Below, in pieces: positions 42,861 to 53,219 of a DNA stretch of 64,000 nucleotides (the first letter of the stretch is position 1; each line of letters begins with the position of its first letter). The notes under the pieces are model-generated. The model did not search any database, was not told the origin of the DNA, and worked only from the letters and a program-made list of their open reading frames with translations. Origin of the DNA: Flagellimonas taeanensis. GTDB lineage: Bacteria; Bacteroidota; Bacteroidia; Flavobacteriales; Flavobacteriaceae. A program made the position numbers and the translations under genes. The stretch spans positions 1 through 64,000 of the forward strand of contig NZ_QXFO01000011.1 in the NCBI RefSeq assembly GCF_003584105.1, given 5' to 3'.

Positions 42861-43187
42861 TCGTTCCTTGTTTTAGGATTAAGATTCAGATGTAGACAAT
42901 ATATCGGTCCAAGACTGAAGAGGTTGTTGTCTAAAACCAGTGCTGTGGGGTTATGGAATTGTCTTCAAAAACAATGGTTGCCTCCGTAGAGGTTTCATAT
43001 CAACAACATTGCTATTTTTGATAACCAAAAGCTCTAGAGGTCATTGAGCTTTTCGGAATAAAAGTAATCATAATTGGAAATACTACGGATCTTACCTATT
43101 GAAAATCGGACATATTGCACACCAAACATACTTTGGCCTTAATTTTGACGTTATGAGTAAAGTCAGTCGAGAACAGCGTAGAACACT
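42861..43187. other. Divergent intergenic region before the TPR protein gene
   Basis: Contains TATTTTTG (43013-43020), an exact -7 match but 167 bp before the TPR gene start, and no clear -33 partner. No gene was recognised here. AT-rich. Confidence 0.35.
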
Positions 43188-46100
43188 ATGAATCGAAAAA
43201 ACCTCTTTGTGTTTCCCATTTTTTTGGGAACTTTTTTTGTGCTCAGTGCACAGGAAACCGAAATCTATACCCACGAAAACAAAGCCTATCAAGATGCCCT
43301 GGCCCTGTACAACAACCAACAGTACCAGGCTGCACAGTCCATTTTCCAGACGGTAAAGGCCAGTACCAAGGATGGCGAGACGGAGGCCAATAGTGCCTAT
43401 TATGCCGCCAATGCCGCCATACGGCTGAACCAGCGCGGAGCGGACAAAATGATGGAAGACTTTGTGGAACGGTATCCCACGTCGACCAAGCGGAATTCCG
43501 CTTTTTTGGACGTGGCCGATTATTATTTTGAGACGGGGAAATACCCGTTTGCCCTCAAGTGGTACAAAAAAGTGGATGAGTCTTCCATGTCCTACGCGGA
43601 CAAGGAGCGGTTCAATTTCAATAACGGTTATGCCCTTTATGCCTCCAACAGACCCAGCGAGGCGGAACGGTATCTCAGTAAGGTGACCACCTCACAAAAA
43701 TATGGCTCGCAGGCCAAATACTACCTGGGTTACATTGCCTACGAGCAGGACGATTACAACCAGGCCAGTGCCCGTTTTGACCAGATTACGGACCCAGAGT
43801 TGCTCAATGAGAAGTTGTCCTATTACCAGGCCGATCTTAATTTTAAGCTGGGCAAATTCGAGGAGGCCATCGCCATGGCAGAAAAACAGTTGCCCAAATC
43901 GGACCGGCAGGAAGTATCGGAACTCAACAAGATCATTGGTGAGAGCTATTTCAATCTGGAACAATATGGAAAGGCCATTCCCTATTTGGAAGGCTATAAG
44001 GGAAAAAGAGGCAAGTTCAACAACACCGATTACTATTTGCTGGGGTATAGCCACTACAAGCAAGGGGACTACCAAAATGCCATCCAACAGTTCAACAAGA
44101 TTATTGGGGGATCCAACAATGTGTCGCAGAACGCATACTATCACTTGGCGGAATGCTATTTGAAGCTGGACAAGAAATCCGAAGCGCTCAATGCTTTCCG
44201 AAATGCCTCACAGATGGATTTCAGTCCAGGGATACAGAAAGATGCGATGCTCAACTACGCCAGGCTGAGTTACGAAATAGGTAATGCGTACGAACCTGTC
44301 CCACAAGTCTTGACCAACTATCTGGAGAAATATCCAAAGGATGAAAACCAAATGGAGATCCAAGAACTTTTGGTGGATTCGTACATCACTTCCCGAAATT
44401 TTGAAGGTGCCATGCAACTTTTGGAGAAGAACAAGAACTACGCGAGTAAGGAAACCTATCAGAAAGTAGCCTACTATCGAGGGGTTGAACTCTTTATTGA
44501 TGGGGATTATGAAGCGGCCTTGGAAAGTTTTTCCAAATCTCTGAAAAGTGCCGAAAACGCAACTTTTGAGGCCAGGACTCTATATTGGAAAGCAGAATCA
44601 GCCTATCGTCTGAACCGTTTTGAGGAGGCCTTGGTCGATTTTGTGAAATTCCAGCAACTTCCCGCATCCAAAGCATTGCCCGAATATGAAGAGCTGGACT
44701 ATAATCTGGGCTATTGTTACTTCAAGCTGAAGGATTACAACAATGCAATTGCCTATTTCAAGAACGTGGTCAATTCCAACGCCATTGATGAAGACCGAAA
44801 GAACGATGGGTACCTCCGTTTGGGGGACAGCTACTTCGTGACCAGCAAATATCAGTTGGCCATGAACGCTTACGACGCATCTTCCAAGTTGAACGGACCG
44901 GAAAGGGACTATGCTGCGTTTCAAAAAACATTGAGCAACGGATTTTTGGGCAACAACTCGGCCAAGATTGATGGACTGAACGAATTTTTGGAGCGTTATC
45001 CCAACTCTTCCCTGCGCGATGATGCCCTTTTTGAACTCGGCAATTCCTATATCAAAGACAATCAGGAGAATTTGGGACTACGGACCTATGACCGTCTTGT
45101 GGCCGAATATGCAAAGAGCAAGTTTGCCCCCCAAGGCATGTTGCGCCAAGGTTTGGTGCACTACAATGCCAGTAGAAATCAACAGGCTTTGGACAAGTTG
45201 AAGGAAGTGGTGCAGAAATATCCGAACACCCAAGAGGCCAAACAGGCGGTGGCAACGGCCAAATTGGTCTATGTGGACGAAGGTAGGGTGAGCGAATATG
45301 CCGCATGGGCCAGAAACTTGGATTTTGTGGAAGTGACCGACTCCGAACTTGACAATGCCAGTTTTGAATCGGCCGAAAAGAAACAGATGGAGGGCAAGAC
45401 CGATGTGGCCATCAAGGGTTATGAGGACTATTTGAAACAGTTCCCGAACGGCCTGCATTCCGGAAGTGCCAATTTTGCATTGGCCCAGCTTTATTTTGCC
45501 AAGGGGCAAAAAGACAAGGCCCTGCCAAGGTACAAAGCAGTGGCCGATGGAGGGAACGGTGAATATACCGAGCAGGCATTGACCCGTGTCTGTGAGATCT
45601 ATGTGGAAAAACAAGATTATCAAAGTGCAATTCCCTACCTGAAACGATTGGAAAGCACGGCCGATATTTCCGAGAACAGGACCTTTGCCCAATCCAATTT
45701 GATGAAGGGATATTACGGACAAAAGGATTATGGACAGACCATAGCCTATGCCGAAAAAGTATTGAAGGCCCCCAAAATTGATGATAGGATCAAGAGCGAT
45801 GCACAGATCATGATCGCGCGTTCGGCCATCGCCACGGAAAATGAAGCATTGGCCAAGACCGCCTATCAGGATGTGAAGAAAATTGCTACAGGGGAGCTCG
45901 CTGCCGAAGCTTGGTACTACGATGCCTACTTTAAAAATAAGGAAGGTAATTTTGAGGCCTCCAACACAGCGGTACAGAAATTGGCAAAGGATTATTCGGC
46001 CTACAAGACATGGGCTGGAAAGGGATTGGTGATCATGGCCAAAAATTTCTACAATTTGGGAGATGCCTTCCAGGCCACTTACATTTTGGAAAGCGTGATT

Positions 46101-46211
46101 TCCAATTTTTCGGACTATGATGAGATTGTCACCGAGGCCAAGAGCGAACTGGCCATTATCAAGACGAAGGAAGCAGAGAGCAATTCATCCGTAGATCCCA
46201 ACGAAAATTAA
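43188..46211 (+). CDS. Large exported tetratricopeptide-repeat protein
   Basis: 1007 residues with a signal peptide (MNRKNLFVFPIFLGTFFVLS). Nearly the whole mature protein is made of TPR and Sel1-like helical repeats, for example KYYLGYIAYEQDDYNQASAR, YYLLGYSHYKQGDYQNAIQQ and NLGYCYFKLKDYNNAIAYFK, at spacing near 34-38 residues. It is probably periplasmic or attached to the inside of the outer membrane as a scaffold. The next gene (12 bp downstream) encodes a barrel protein, so the two likely form one complex. No catalytic domain. Confidence 0.92.
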   Translation: MNRKNLFVFPIFLGTFFVLSAQETEIYTHENKAYQDALALYNNQQYQAAQSIFQTVKASTKDGETEANSAYYAANAAIRLNQRGADKMMEDFVERYPTSTKRNSAFLDVADYYFETGKYPFALKWYKKVDESSMSYADKERFNFNNGYALYASNRPSEAERYLSKVTTSQKYGSQAKYYLGYIAYEQDDYNQASARFDQITDPELLNEKLSYYQADLNFKLGKFEEAIAMAEKQLPKSDRQEVSELNKIIGESYFNLEQYGKAIPYLEGYKGKRGKFNNTDYYLLGYSHYKQGDYQNAIQQFNKIIGGSNNVSQNAYYHLAECYLKLDKKSEALNAFRNASQMDFSPGIQKDAMLNYARLSYEIGNAYEPVPQVLTNYLEKYPKDENQMEIQELLVDSYITSRNFEGAMQLLEKNKNYASKETYQKVAYYRGVELFIDGDYEAALESFSKSLKSAENATFEARTLYWKAESAYRLNRFEEALVDFVKFQQLPASKALPEYEELDYNLGYCYFKLKDYNNAIAYFKNVVNSNAIDEDRKNDGYLRLGDSYFVTSKYQLAMNAYDASSKLNGPERDYAAFQKTLSNGFLGNNSAKIDGLNEFLERYPNSSLRDDALFELGNSYIKDNQENLGLRTYDRLVAEYAKSKFAPQGMLRQGLVHYNASRNQQALDKLKEVVQKYPNTQEAKQAVATAKLVYVDEGRVSEYAAWARNLDFVEVTDSELDNASFESAEKKQMEGKTDVAIKGYEDYLKQFPNGLHSGSANFALAQLYFAKGQKDKALPRYKAVADGGNGEYTEQALTRVCEIYVEKQDYQSAIPYLKRLESTADISENRTFAQSNLMKGYYGQKDYGQTIAYAEKVLKAPKIDDRIKSDAQIMIARSAIATENEALAKTAYQDVKKIATGELAAEAWYYDAYFKNKEGNFEASNTAVQKLAKDYSAYKTWAGKGLVIMAKNFYNLGDAFQATYILESVISNFSDYDEIVTEAKSELAIIKTKEAESNSSVDPNEN

Positions 46212-46223
46212 ACGAGACACAAC

Positions 46224-47972
46224 ATGCAAAAGAGAACCTATATATTTCCATTACTTTTTTTGAGCCTTTTTGGAACCCTTTTCGGTCAGGAAACCGATGA
46301 TATCGGCACAGAAACGGTAACGGTAGTGAAACCGTATTCCCCTACCGTTTCGGATGCCTTTAAGATCAAATCGGCACCCCAACTGAACGACTCCATCGTG
46401 CTGCAAAAAAAGAAGATAGATTACAGTATTTTTTCCGTTCCGGTGGCTTCCACCTTTACCCCAGCGAAGGGAAAGGCCTCGGGAGTGAAGAAGACACCGC
46501 CACCCACACTGTACAATTCGTATGCTTCGGTTGGGTTGGGCAACTATAACAATGCCTTGGTGGATTTTTATACCAGCAGGGAGTTCAATAGGGGAGAGGA
46601 CCTGTTGGATTTTGGCCTGACCCACAATTCATCAAGGGGTGATTTGGATTCCACACCTTTGGACACCGATTTCTACGATACAAAGTTTGACGCATCCTAT
46701 GCCAAAAGGGACAGATACATGGACTGGGGCGCCAGTATAGGGCTCCAACACCAATTGTACAACTGGTATGGGATAGAGAATGACGTTTATAGCGATGATG
46801 TTGTTGCCTCAATGGACGAACAGCAAAATTATTTCAATGCTGAGGCAAAGGCCCATTTGAACATGGAGGATTCCTTTTTCAAACAAGGGAACATACTCTT
46901 AAGGCGTTTTTGGGATGCCACGGAATCTGCGGAAAACCGTATTGTGCTCAACCCGACCTTGGAGCTTCCGGTTACCGAGGAGTTGATCACCATTTCTGCC
47001 AAGTTGGATTATGTGGGCGGAAATTTCAAAAATGCATCGCTGAACAATGCGACCAATACAGGGGAGATCAATTACAGCCATTTACAGGCCGGGGTGACCC
47101 CAAGCCTCCTGATCTTGCGTGATGACCTTACTGTGAATCTGGGAGCGAATATTGTGTATGGTCTCGACACAGAAAACAGCGACAGTAACTTCTACATCTA
47201 CCCAGCAGTGACCGCTTCTTATCGGGTCTTGGATGAGAACGTGATTGCCTATGGAGGTATCGAGGGACAGTTGAAACAGAATTCCTATCACGATTTTGTG
47301 GATGAAAACCCTTACGTGTCGCCAACTTTGGATATTCTGCCCACCGATCAGCAGTATGAAGGCTATTTGGGACTGAAAGGTCAGTTGACCTCCAACGTGG
47401 GGTACAACATCAAAGGTTCGTATATGGCCGAGAACAGAAAGCCATTGTTCTATCATAATCCCATCAATACTTTTAGGGATGATGAGAAAAGTTATTACTA
47501 TGGCAATTCCTTTCAGGTGTTTTATGATGATGTGAAGACCTTGGGTGTGTTTGGGGAGATCAATGTGGACATCAACCGTAATTTTTCATTGGGGATCAAT
47601 GGGGAATTCTACGATTATGATACCGAAACGGACAATCCGGCTTGGAACTTACCTTCAATAAAGGGTTCCGTGTTCATGGACTATCAAATCAGTGACCAAT
47701 GGTATATGGGGGCCAATCTGTTCTACGTAGGGGAAAGGGATGATCTATTGTCTCAGGTCATCGATCCTCTTGATTCGGAGCTGCAATTCCAACAGGTGAC
47801 CTTGGATGGTTTTTTTGATGTCAACGCACACGTGGGATATCGGTTCAACGAACAGCTTTCCATTTTTGTGAAGGCTTCCAATATTGCCAACAACAATTAC
47901 CAAAACTGGGCCAATTTCAGGGTGCAGGGCTTTCAGGCGTTGGCCGGGGTATCCTATAAGTTTGATTTTTAG
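46224..47972 (+). CDS. Outer-membrane beta-barrel protein, TonB-dependent-receptor-like
   Basis: 582 residues with a signal peptide (MQKRTYIFPLLFLSLFGTLF). The stretch ETVTVVKPYSPTVSDAFKIK resembles a TonB-box segment. The rest is barrel-like with a conserved aromatic C terminus (LAGVSYKFDF). No plug or carboxypeptidase-regulatory domain is visible, and length is below that of ordinary receptors. It follows the TPR gene by 12 bp. The substrate is unknown. Confidence 0.82.
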   Translation: MQKRTYIFPLLFLSLFGTLFGQETDDIGTETVTVVKPYSPTVSDAFKIKSAPQLNDSIVLQKKKIDYSIFSVPVASTFTPAKGKASGVKKTPPPTLYNSYASVGLGNYNNALVDFYTSREFNRGEDLLDFGLTHNSSRGDLDSTPLDTDFYDTKFDASYAKRDRYMDWGASIGLQHQLYNWYGIENDVYSDDVVASMDEQQNYFNAEAKAHLNMEDSFFKQGNILLRRFWDATESAENRIVLNPTLELPVTEELITISAKLDYVGGNFKNASLNNATNTGEINYSHLQAGVTPSLLILRDDLTVNLGANIVYGLDTENSDSNFYIYPAVTASYRVLDENVIAYGGIEGQLKQNSYHDFVDENPYVSPTLDILPTDQQYEGYLGLKGQLTSNVGYNIKGSYMAENRKPLFYHNPINTFRDDEKSYYYGNSFQVFYDDVKTLGVFGEINVDINRNFSLGINGEFYDYDTETDNPAWNLPSIKGSVFMDYQISDQWYMGANLFYVGERDDLLSQVIDPLDSELQFQQVTLDGFFDVNAHVGYRFNEQLSIFVKASNIANNNYQNWANFRVQGFQALAGVSYKFDF

Positions 47973-48164
47973 AGAAAGTGGCTGATAAAAGAAATGCCCT
48001 TGTGTCTATTGAAGACTTCTTATATCAAAGTTGATTCGATCGCAATCCAGAGAAATTTTGAATTGAGAATCAAAGATTCAATGTTACTCTTTGGGAGAAA
48101 GTCTTTTTACAGGAAATATTAAATTTTAGTCAAGAGTTATAATGACTAGTCCTATTGACAGCAT

Positions 48165-48197
48165 AAAAAAACCCGTGGGGAAGCCCACGGGTTTTTA
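48165..48197. terminator. Bidirectional Rho-independent terminator
   Basis: AAACCCGTGGG pairs with CCCACGGGTTT with loop GAAG (arms within 48165-48197), flanked by A-run and T-run, so it can stop transcripts from both directions. It separates the TPR/barrel operon from the convergent SusD gene. Confidence 0.85.
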
Positions 48198-48217
48198 TTT
48201 TCATTGAGGTGGTTGGA

Positions 48218-49786
48218 TTACCACCCTGGGTTCTGTTGTTCTGCCAAAGTTGGGTTGGCATTGACCTCTATCTGAGGAATTGGCCAAATAAATTTGAAAT
48301 CAGCATAAGGAACAGCAGGTACACCGTAAGGACCATCGTAAGGGGTTCCCAGCGTGTACAGGTCAGCTGCAGGTGTTCCGTTGGCTACCTTTTGAGGTAT
48401 TCCGGCAATAGGATGCATGTCATCACCCTGAAGTCTGTGGATGTCTGACCATCTTCTGCCTTCCATCACGAACTCGATCCTTCTTTCTTTCAAAATGGCA
48501 CCTACCAATTCGGTGGCATTGGCAAAGTCGGCAAGGACATAGGATTGGGTGGCGGGATCTGCCAAAGCCCTATCCCTTACTTGGTTCAAAAGACCCAATG
48601 AAGCAGGCAGGTCTGGAGCAGCCTTTCTGGCTTGTGCCTCGGCCATGTTCAACAATACTTCGGCATAGCGGATTACAGGAGAGGCGTCGGTATAGTTGAC
48701 CCCATCTTTGTATTTCAAGGTGAATTTGGCACCACCTGCGGTGAATACCATGCCAGTGCCTACATCTGTTGGCGTTGAATTATCCTCACGGCGCAAATCG
48801 TCTGCCAACCAGCTTGGATCTCTCCAGATGATGGGGCTGATGGCCACCAACCTTCTTCGGTTGTATTGGGAGGCCAAGGCAGCATTCACACCAGGGTTTA
48901 AGGTAGCAGCTTGGTTTAATGAGAATATGGATTCAGAATTGTCATAGCTGTTGATAAAAGGGCCATTTGGAGAATCTTCTAATTCATAGCTGCCATTGAG
49001 TTTGTTCCCTTCCACGATAACATTGTCCCAATCACGCATATGAAGATAAACCCTTGTTTTGAAGGCAATGGCTGCATTTGCGGAAGCTTTGGTCAACGAA
49101 GTGTTGGTAATCAAGCTTTCAGCGTCGTCCAAATCTTGCAATACCTTTTCGTAAACTTCGGCAACGGTGTTTCTTCCCTTTACGATCTCAGAGTCGATTT
49201 CACCTTGCGTATCGATGCCCACTTCCCTATAAGGAACTCCGGGATGTGAAGCTCCGGCGGAAAAGTTATAGGGTCTCGCAAAGAAGTTCAACAACTCGAA
49301 ATGGGTAATCGCACGTAAAAATTTGGCTTGTCCGATGTAATCATCGGCTACATCTTGGGTGATGATGCCTGCTTCAACTGCTGTTGTAACACCTTCAATG
49401 ACCAAATTGGCCCTATTGATCAAACGGTAACCGTCTACCCAATAGTACACGTTGTTTGCAGTAGTTGGGTCATAAGTGGCTGTATAGGTCAATTGGTAGA
49501 AGGTGGCCGTGTTGACCACGTCTTCACCTCTGTTATCCCCTTGTTGTACGAAGGCAGCGCCCCAGATATATCCACGACCACCATTGGGGTTGGTCGAGTT
49601 GTACTGGCCAATGGCCGCAGCATTGTACATCCCGTTCACTGAACTTTCGATCAAAGAGGGGGATGAAAAGGCATCGCTCAACGAGATGTTGTTGATAGGA
49701 CTCAAGTCCAGAACAGTTTCGTCAGAACATGAAATCACGCTAACTCCAAAAAAGGAAAGGGTGATGTATTTGAATATCTTTTTCAT
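48218..49786 (-). CDS. SusD/RagB-family surface lipoprotein (second pair)
   Basis: 522 residues, lipoprotein signal ending SVISC (Cys20). It has classical SusD features: LDLSPINNISLSDAF after the anchor, RAITHFELLNFFARPY in the TPR region, YAEVLLNMAEAQARK, and the conserved C-terminal stretch ILKERRIEFVMEGRRWSDIH. It lies 9 bp downstream of the SusC gene. No hydrolase gene is attached, so the ligand cannot be inferred. Confidence 0.95.
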   Translation of the reverse strand: MKKIFKYITLSFFGVSVISCSDETVLDLSPINNISLSDAFSSPSLIESSVNGMYNAAAIGQYNSTNPNGGRGYIWGAAFVQQGDNRGEDVVNTATFYQLTYTATYDPTTANNVYYWVDGYRLINRANLVIEGVTTAVEAGIITQDVADDYIGQAKFLRAITHFELLNFFARPYNFSAGASHPGVPYREVGIDTQGEIDSEIVKGRNTVAEVYEKVLQDLDDAESLITNTSLTKASANAAIAFKTRVYLHMRDWDNVIVEGNKLNGSYELEDSPNGPFINSYDNSESIFSLNQAATLNPGVNAALASQYNRRRLVAISPIIWRDPSWLADDLRREDNSTPTDVGTGMVFTAGGAKFTLKYKDGVNYTDASPVIRYAEVLLNMAEAQARKAAPDLPASLGLLNQVRDRALADPATQSYVLADFANATELVGAILKERRIEFVMEGRRWSDIHRLQGDDMHPIAGIPQKVANGTPAADLYTLGTPYDGPYGVPAVPYADFKFIWPIPQIEVNANPTLAEQQNPGW

Positions 49787-49795
49787 TTTATAGAA

Positions 49796-52700
49796 TTATA
49801 GATTAACATTTAGACCTACGGAAAGTACTTTTGATCTTGGTGTACCGTTGATGTCTACACCACTGGATTCCATTTCAGGATTTAGGCCCTTGTAGTCTGT
49901 AATGGTCAAAAGATTCTGTCCTTGGATGAAGAACCTCACCATGTTTAGTTTCAACTTTTCGGTAACATTCGTGGGGAGTTTATAACCCAAAGTGATGTTG
50001 TCCAAGCTGATGAAATCACCTTTTTCCAAGAACCTAGTGGTAGCATGTCCGGTAAGGTTGGTAAAGGTGTTGCTGCTAGCATAAAGCATAGGTGTCATTC
50101 CATCTCCAGGTTCTGAAGGACTTTGCCATCTTCCCAAGATTTCGGTGGAGTTGTTGTTGAAGTTCTGGGTCACCAAATCCCTACGAGTGGCATTGAACAC
50201 ATGGTTGCCACCACTGTAGCGGAACATAAAGCTGAAATCGAAGCCCTTGTACGTGAACCTGTTGATCACAGAACCATAGTAGGTGGGCAATGAGTTTCCA
50301 AGGATGAACTTATCGTCCGCAGCGCTCAAGCTTGAAGCTTCTGATAAATCTTCAGGATTGTTGGGGTCGAACACAAAATAGGTCTGTGTAGGTATATTAC
50401 CTTGGACCAAAGAACCGTCAGCTTTATAGTAAACTGGATTTCCATTGGCTGGGTTTACACCCCAATACCTGTGTCCATAAATGGAGTTGATGGATTCCCC
50501 TTCCCTGATGATCAAGTTGGGAGCGATGTTGGTGTTGGTAGAAGTACCTCCAATGATATCCTGTCCATCAGGAATACTGGTCACGGTATTTTTATCCAGA
50601 GTCAAGTTCGCTGAAACGTTCCAGCTGAAGTTTTCTGTGTTGAAAGGAGTGTAGTTCACAGAGAATTCAAGACCTTCGTTCTTCATGGATCCAATGTTCT
50701 TCTTGATTCGGTTGTCAGGAACACCCAATGAGTGTGGTACAGGAACATCAAGAATCAAACCGTCGATATCGTTCTTATAGTAATCAAAACTCAAGGTCAA
50801 TTTATCGTTAAAAAAGCCCAAATCAGCGCCGAAATCGGTCTTCTTACTGGTTTCCCATAACAATTGGTCGTTACCGAATTGGGTGAACGCGATACCGTTC
50901 AAGGTACCGTATTGGGAAGCAGAAGTCAATCCTAAGTAGGGATAGTTGCCGATGTCAGTGTTTCCTACTTCAGAGTAAGACCCTCTAAGTTTGAAGAGGG
51001 AAACGGTGGAGTTCAAGCCGCTGAAAAATTCCTCATTGGCAATGTTCCAACCAGCTGAGTAGCCTGTAAAGTTGTTCCAACGAGTGGCCTCGCTCAATTT
51101 GGAGATACCGTCCCTACGAACAGATCCTTGCAAGAAGTATCTTTCCTTGAAGTTGTAGCTGATCCTTCCTACATAGGAGCTGATACCGTTTTCGGTAACG
51201 CTACCACCTGATGTTTGGGTACCATAGGCCCCAGTTACCAAGTTTTTGTTGTAGAACTCATCCAACAAATCGGTACCTGAGCCGAAGAAGTATTGGTTCT
51301 TGTCTTTTTGAAATTCCATGACCGCAGTGACTGCAATGTTATGTGCCTCGGCGATGCTGGTGTTATAGTTTATGATGTTTTGGGTGTTCCAACGTAGGAT
51401 GTCCCTGTTGTCATTATCCAATCTGCCATTAGATCCGCGACCGTCACCATGGACGGGACTCCAATATCTAAAACCACTGGTAAGGGTATTATTGGCACTG
51501 GCCTGGAACCTATAGGTAAGACCTTCCAATAGTTTTACATCACCGAATACATTCACCAAAGTGTTGTTTTCCTTGGACTGGAATTTATTGTTGGCCAATA
51601 CGTATGCAATGTTGGATATGTTATCCCCTACAGGATCGGTATTGTCCCATTGACCTACTACGCTTCCATCTGGGGAAAGGTTGAATCCTGTTGGGTTGTT
51701 CGGATCATATATGGGAATGTTGGGAAGCTGCCTTGTGGCATTAAAAATGTTCCCTGAAAGTGAGTTTCCTCCTGTGTTGAGTCCGTTGAACTCGCTTCTA
51801 GTAACCGCAACGCTTCCACCGACAGTCAACCAATCGAATACATCATGCTCGAGGTTGGTTCGGATGCTATGGCGTTTCAGGTTGTTGGACTTGGCCACAC
51901 CATCTTGATCGGTAAAACCAAGGGACAAGAAATATTTGGTCCTGTCCGTTCCGCCGTTCACGGAAAGACTGTGGTCCATTTGCAAGGCACTTGAGTTGAG
52001 TACCGCTTTTTGCCAATCAGTATCATAGTCACTCCCAATGGCCCAAGGCGCTTGTCCTCTGTTGGTACGCTTCTCATTAGCGATTTCCAAGAACTGTGAA
52101 GTGTTCAACAGGTCAAATGTTTTGATCGGTGATGCAAAACCGGTCACTACGTTATAGCTAACCTGGGTAGCACCTTTTTTTCCTTTTTTGGTAGTAATCA
52201 AGATAACACCATTGGCGGCACGAGATCCATAAATAGCGGTCGCGGCACCATCTTTCAAAATTTCGAAAGACTCAATGTCATTTGGGTTGATACTTCCAAG
52301 TGCATTGGTTGATGCATATCCACCTGTATCTCCAGTAATAATTGGAATACCATCCACAACTACCAAAGGATACGTTCCTGAACCTATGGAGCCCAGACCC
52401 CTGATCCTGATTCTTGGGGCTTCCCCAATGATACCGTTGTTGGTGGTAATCTGTACACCAGCAGCCCTACCGGCCAACTGGCTTTCGAAACTGGGGGTCA
52501 CAAGACCTTGGATGTCCCCTCCGGACACACTCGCAATAGCCCCCGTGATTTCCTTTCTTTTTTGTACACCGTAACCCACCACAACGACTTCTTCCAATGC
52601 CTGTGCATCTTCTTCCATCTGTACGTTTATGGTGTTTTGGGCTCCAACAGTGACCCTGACCTCTTTTTGGCCCAAATAGGTGAAGATAAGGGTCTGGCCT

Positions 52701-52900
52701 ACTTCTGCCTGAAGTGTATAGTTGCCATCGAAATCGGTTTGGGTGCCACTTGTGGTTCCCCTTACTACTACGTTTACGCCTGGCAGTGGTGATCCGTTCT
52801 CATCTGTTACCGTACCACGTATCGCCTTTTCTTGCGCGGACGATAGGTGCACCACAAATGCCATCAAAAGTGCTAACAATACTTTTGTTTTTGTTCTCAT
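49796..52900 (-). CDS. SusC/RagA-family TonB-dependent transporter (second pair)
   Basis: 1034 residues. Signal peptide MRTKTKVLLALLMAFVVHLS; carboxypeptidase-D-like domain (AIRGTVTDENGSPLPGVNVV, about residues 24-100); the hallmark EEVVVVGYGVQKRKEITGAI; plug with VVVDGIPIITGD and ATAIYGSRAANGVILITTKK; a barrel ending SVGLNVNL. It is the first gene of a two-gene unit with SusD. The 7TM-AraC regulator gene lies upstream on the same strand, with a long inverted repeat between. With that regulator interrupted by an amber codon, the pair may be expressed abnormally or not at all. Confidence 0.96.
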   Translation of the reverse strand: MRTKTKVLLALLMAFVVHLSSAQEKAIRGTVTDENGSPLPGVNVVVRGTTSGTQTDFDGNYTLQAEVGQTLIFTYLGQKEVRVTVGAQNTINVQMEEDAQALEEVVVVGYGVQKRKEITGAIASVSGGDIQGLVTPSFESQLAGRAAGVQITTNNGIIGEAPRIRIRGLGSIGSGTYPLVVVDGIPIITGDTGGYASTNALGSINPNDIESFEILKDGAATAIYGSRAANGVILITTKKGKKGATQVSYNVVTGFASPIKTFDLLNTSQFLEIANEKRTNRGQAPWAIGSDYDTDWQKAVLNSSALQMDHSLSVNGGTDRTKYFLSLGFTDQDGVAKSNNLKRHSIRTNLEHDVFDWLTVGGSVAVTRSEFNGLNTGGNSLSGNIFNATRQLPNIPIYDPNNPTGFNLSPDGSVVGQWDNTDPVGDNISNIAYVLANNKFQSKENNTLVNVFGDVKLLEGLTYRFQASANNTLTSGFRYWSPVHGDGRGSNGRLDNDNRDILRWNTQNIINYNTSIAEAHNIAVTAVMEFQKDKNQYFFGSGTDLLDEFYNKNLVTGAYGTQTSGGSVTENGISSYVGRISYNFKERYFLQGSVRRDGISKLSEATRWNNFTGYSAGWNIANEEFFSGLNSTVSLFKLRGSYSEVGNTDIGNYPYLGLTSASQYGTLNGIAFTQFGNDQLLWETSKKTDFGADLGFFNDKLTLSFDYYKNDIDGLILDVPVPHSLGVPDNRIKKNIGSMKNEGLEFSVNYTPFNTENFSWNVSANLTLDKNTVTSIPDGQDIIGGTSTNTNIAPNLIIREGESINSIYGHRYWGVNPANGNPVYYKADGSLVQGNIPTQTYFVFDPNNPEDLSEASSLSAADDKFILGNSLPTYYGSVINRFTYKGFDFSFMFRYSGGNHVFNATRRDLVTQNFNNNSTEILGRWQSPSEPGDGMTPMLYASSNTFTNLTGHATTRFLEKGDFISLDNITLGYKLPTNVTEKLKLNMVRFFIQGQNLLTITDYKGLNPEMESSGVDINGTPRSKVLSVGLNVNL

Positions 52901-53219
52901 TTAATTTGAGTGTTAGTTAATAGATTCATTTTGAATTAGTTTTTTGATCAAGAAAAGCCGGTCAATTTTTTTATAGGGTGACTAATCCAACAAAAACAAA
53001 TGAGACTAAGCCCATAATGTTTTGAAAAATGACCGAGCTAATCTTAATCGTGCGTAAAATAATGGAGTGGTGATGGGAACAGGTTTATATCCGACCTAGG
53101 TTTATGGTTTACCGACGTGTATTAACATTTACTATTTTATAAAAAATTGATGTTCAGTTTTTTATAAAATGTGAATATCAAATTTTAACAATATAAAATG
53201 GAGTGTCCACGGCGGAATA
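52901..53219. promoter_or_regulatory. Control region between the AraC-type regulator and SusC
   Basis: An inverted repeat with perfect 13-bp arms (ATTTTATAAAAAA at 53134-53146 and its reverse complement at 53158-53170) and an 11-base spacer dominates. It could be a binding site or a weak terminator for the regulator gene. No clear TAnnTTTG element for susC was found. Confidence 0.5.
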
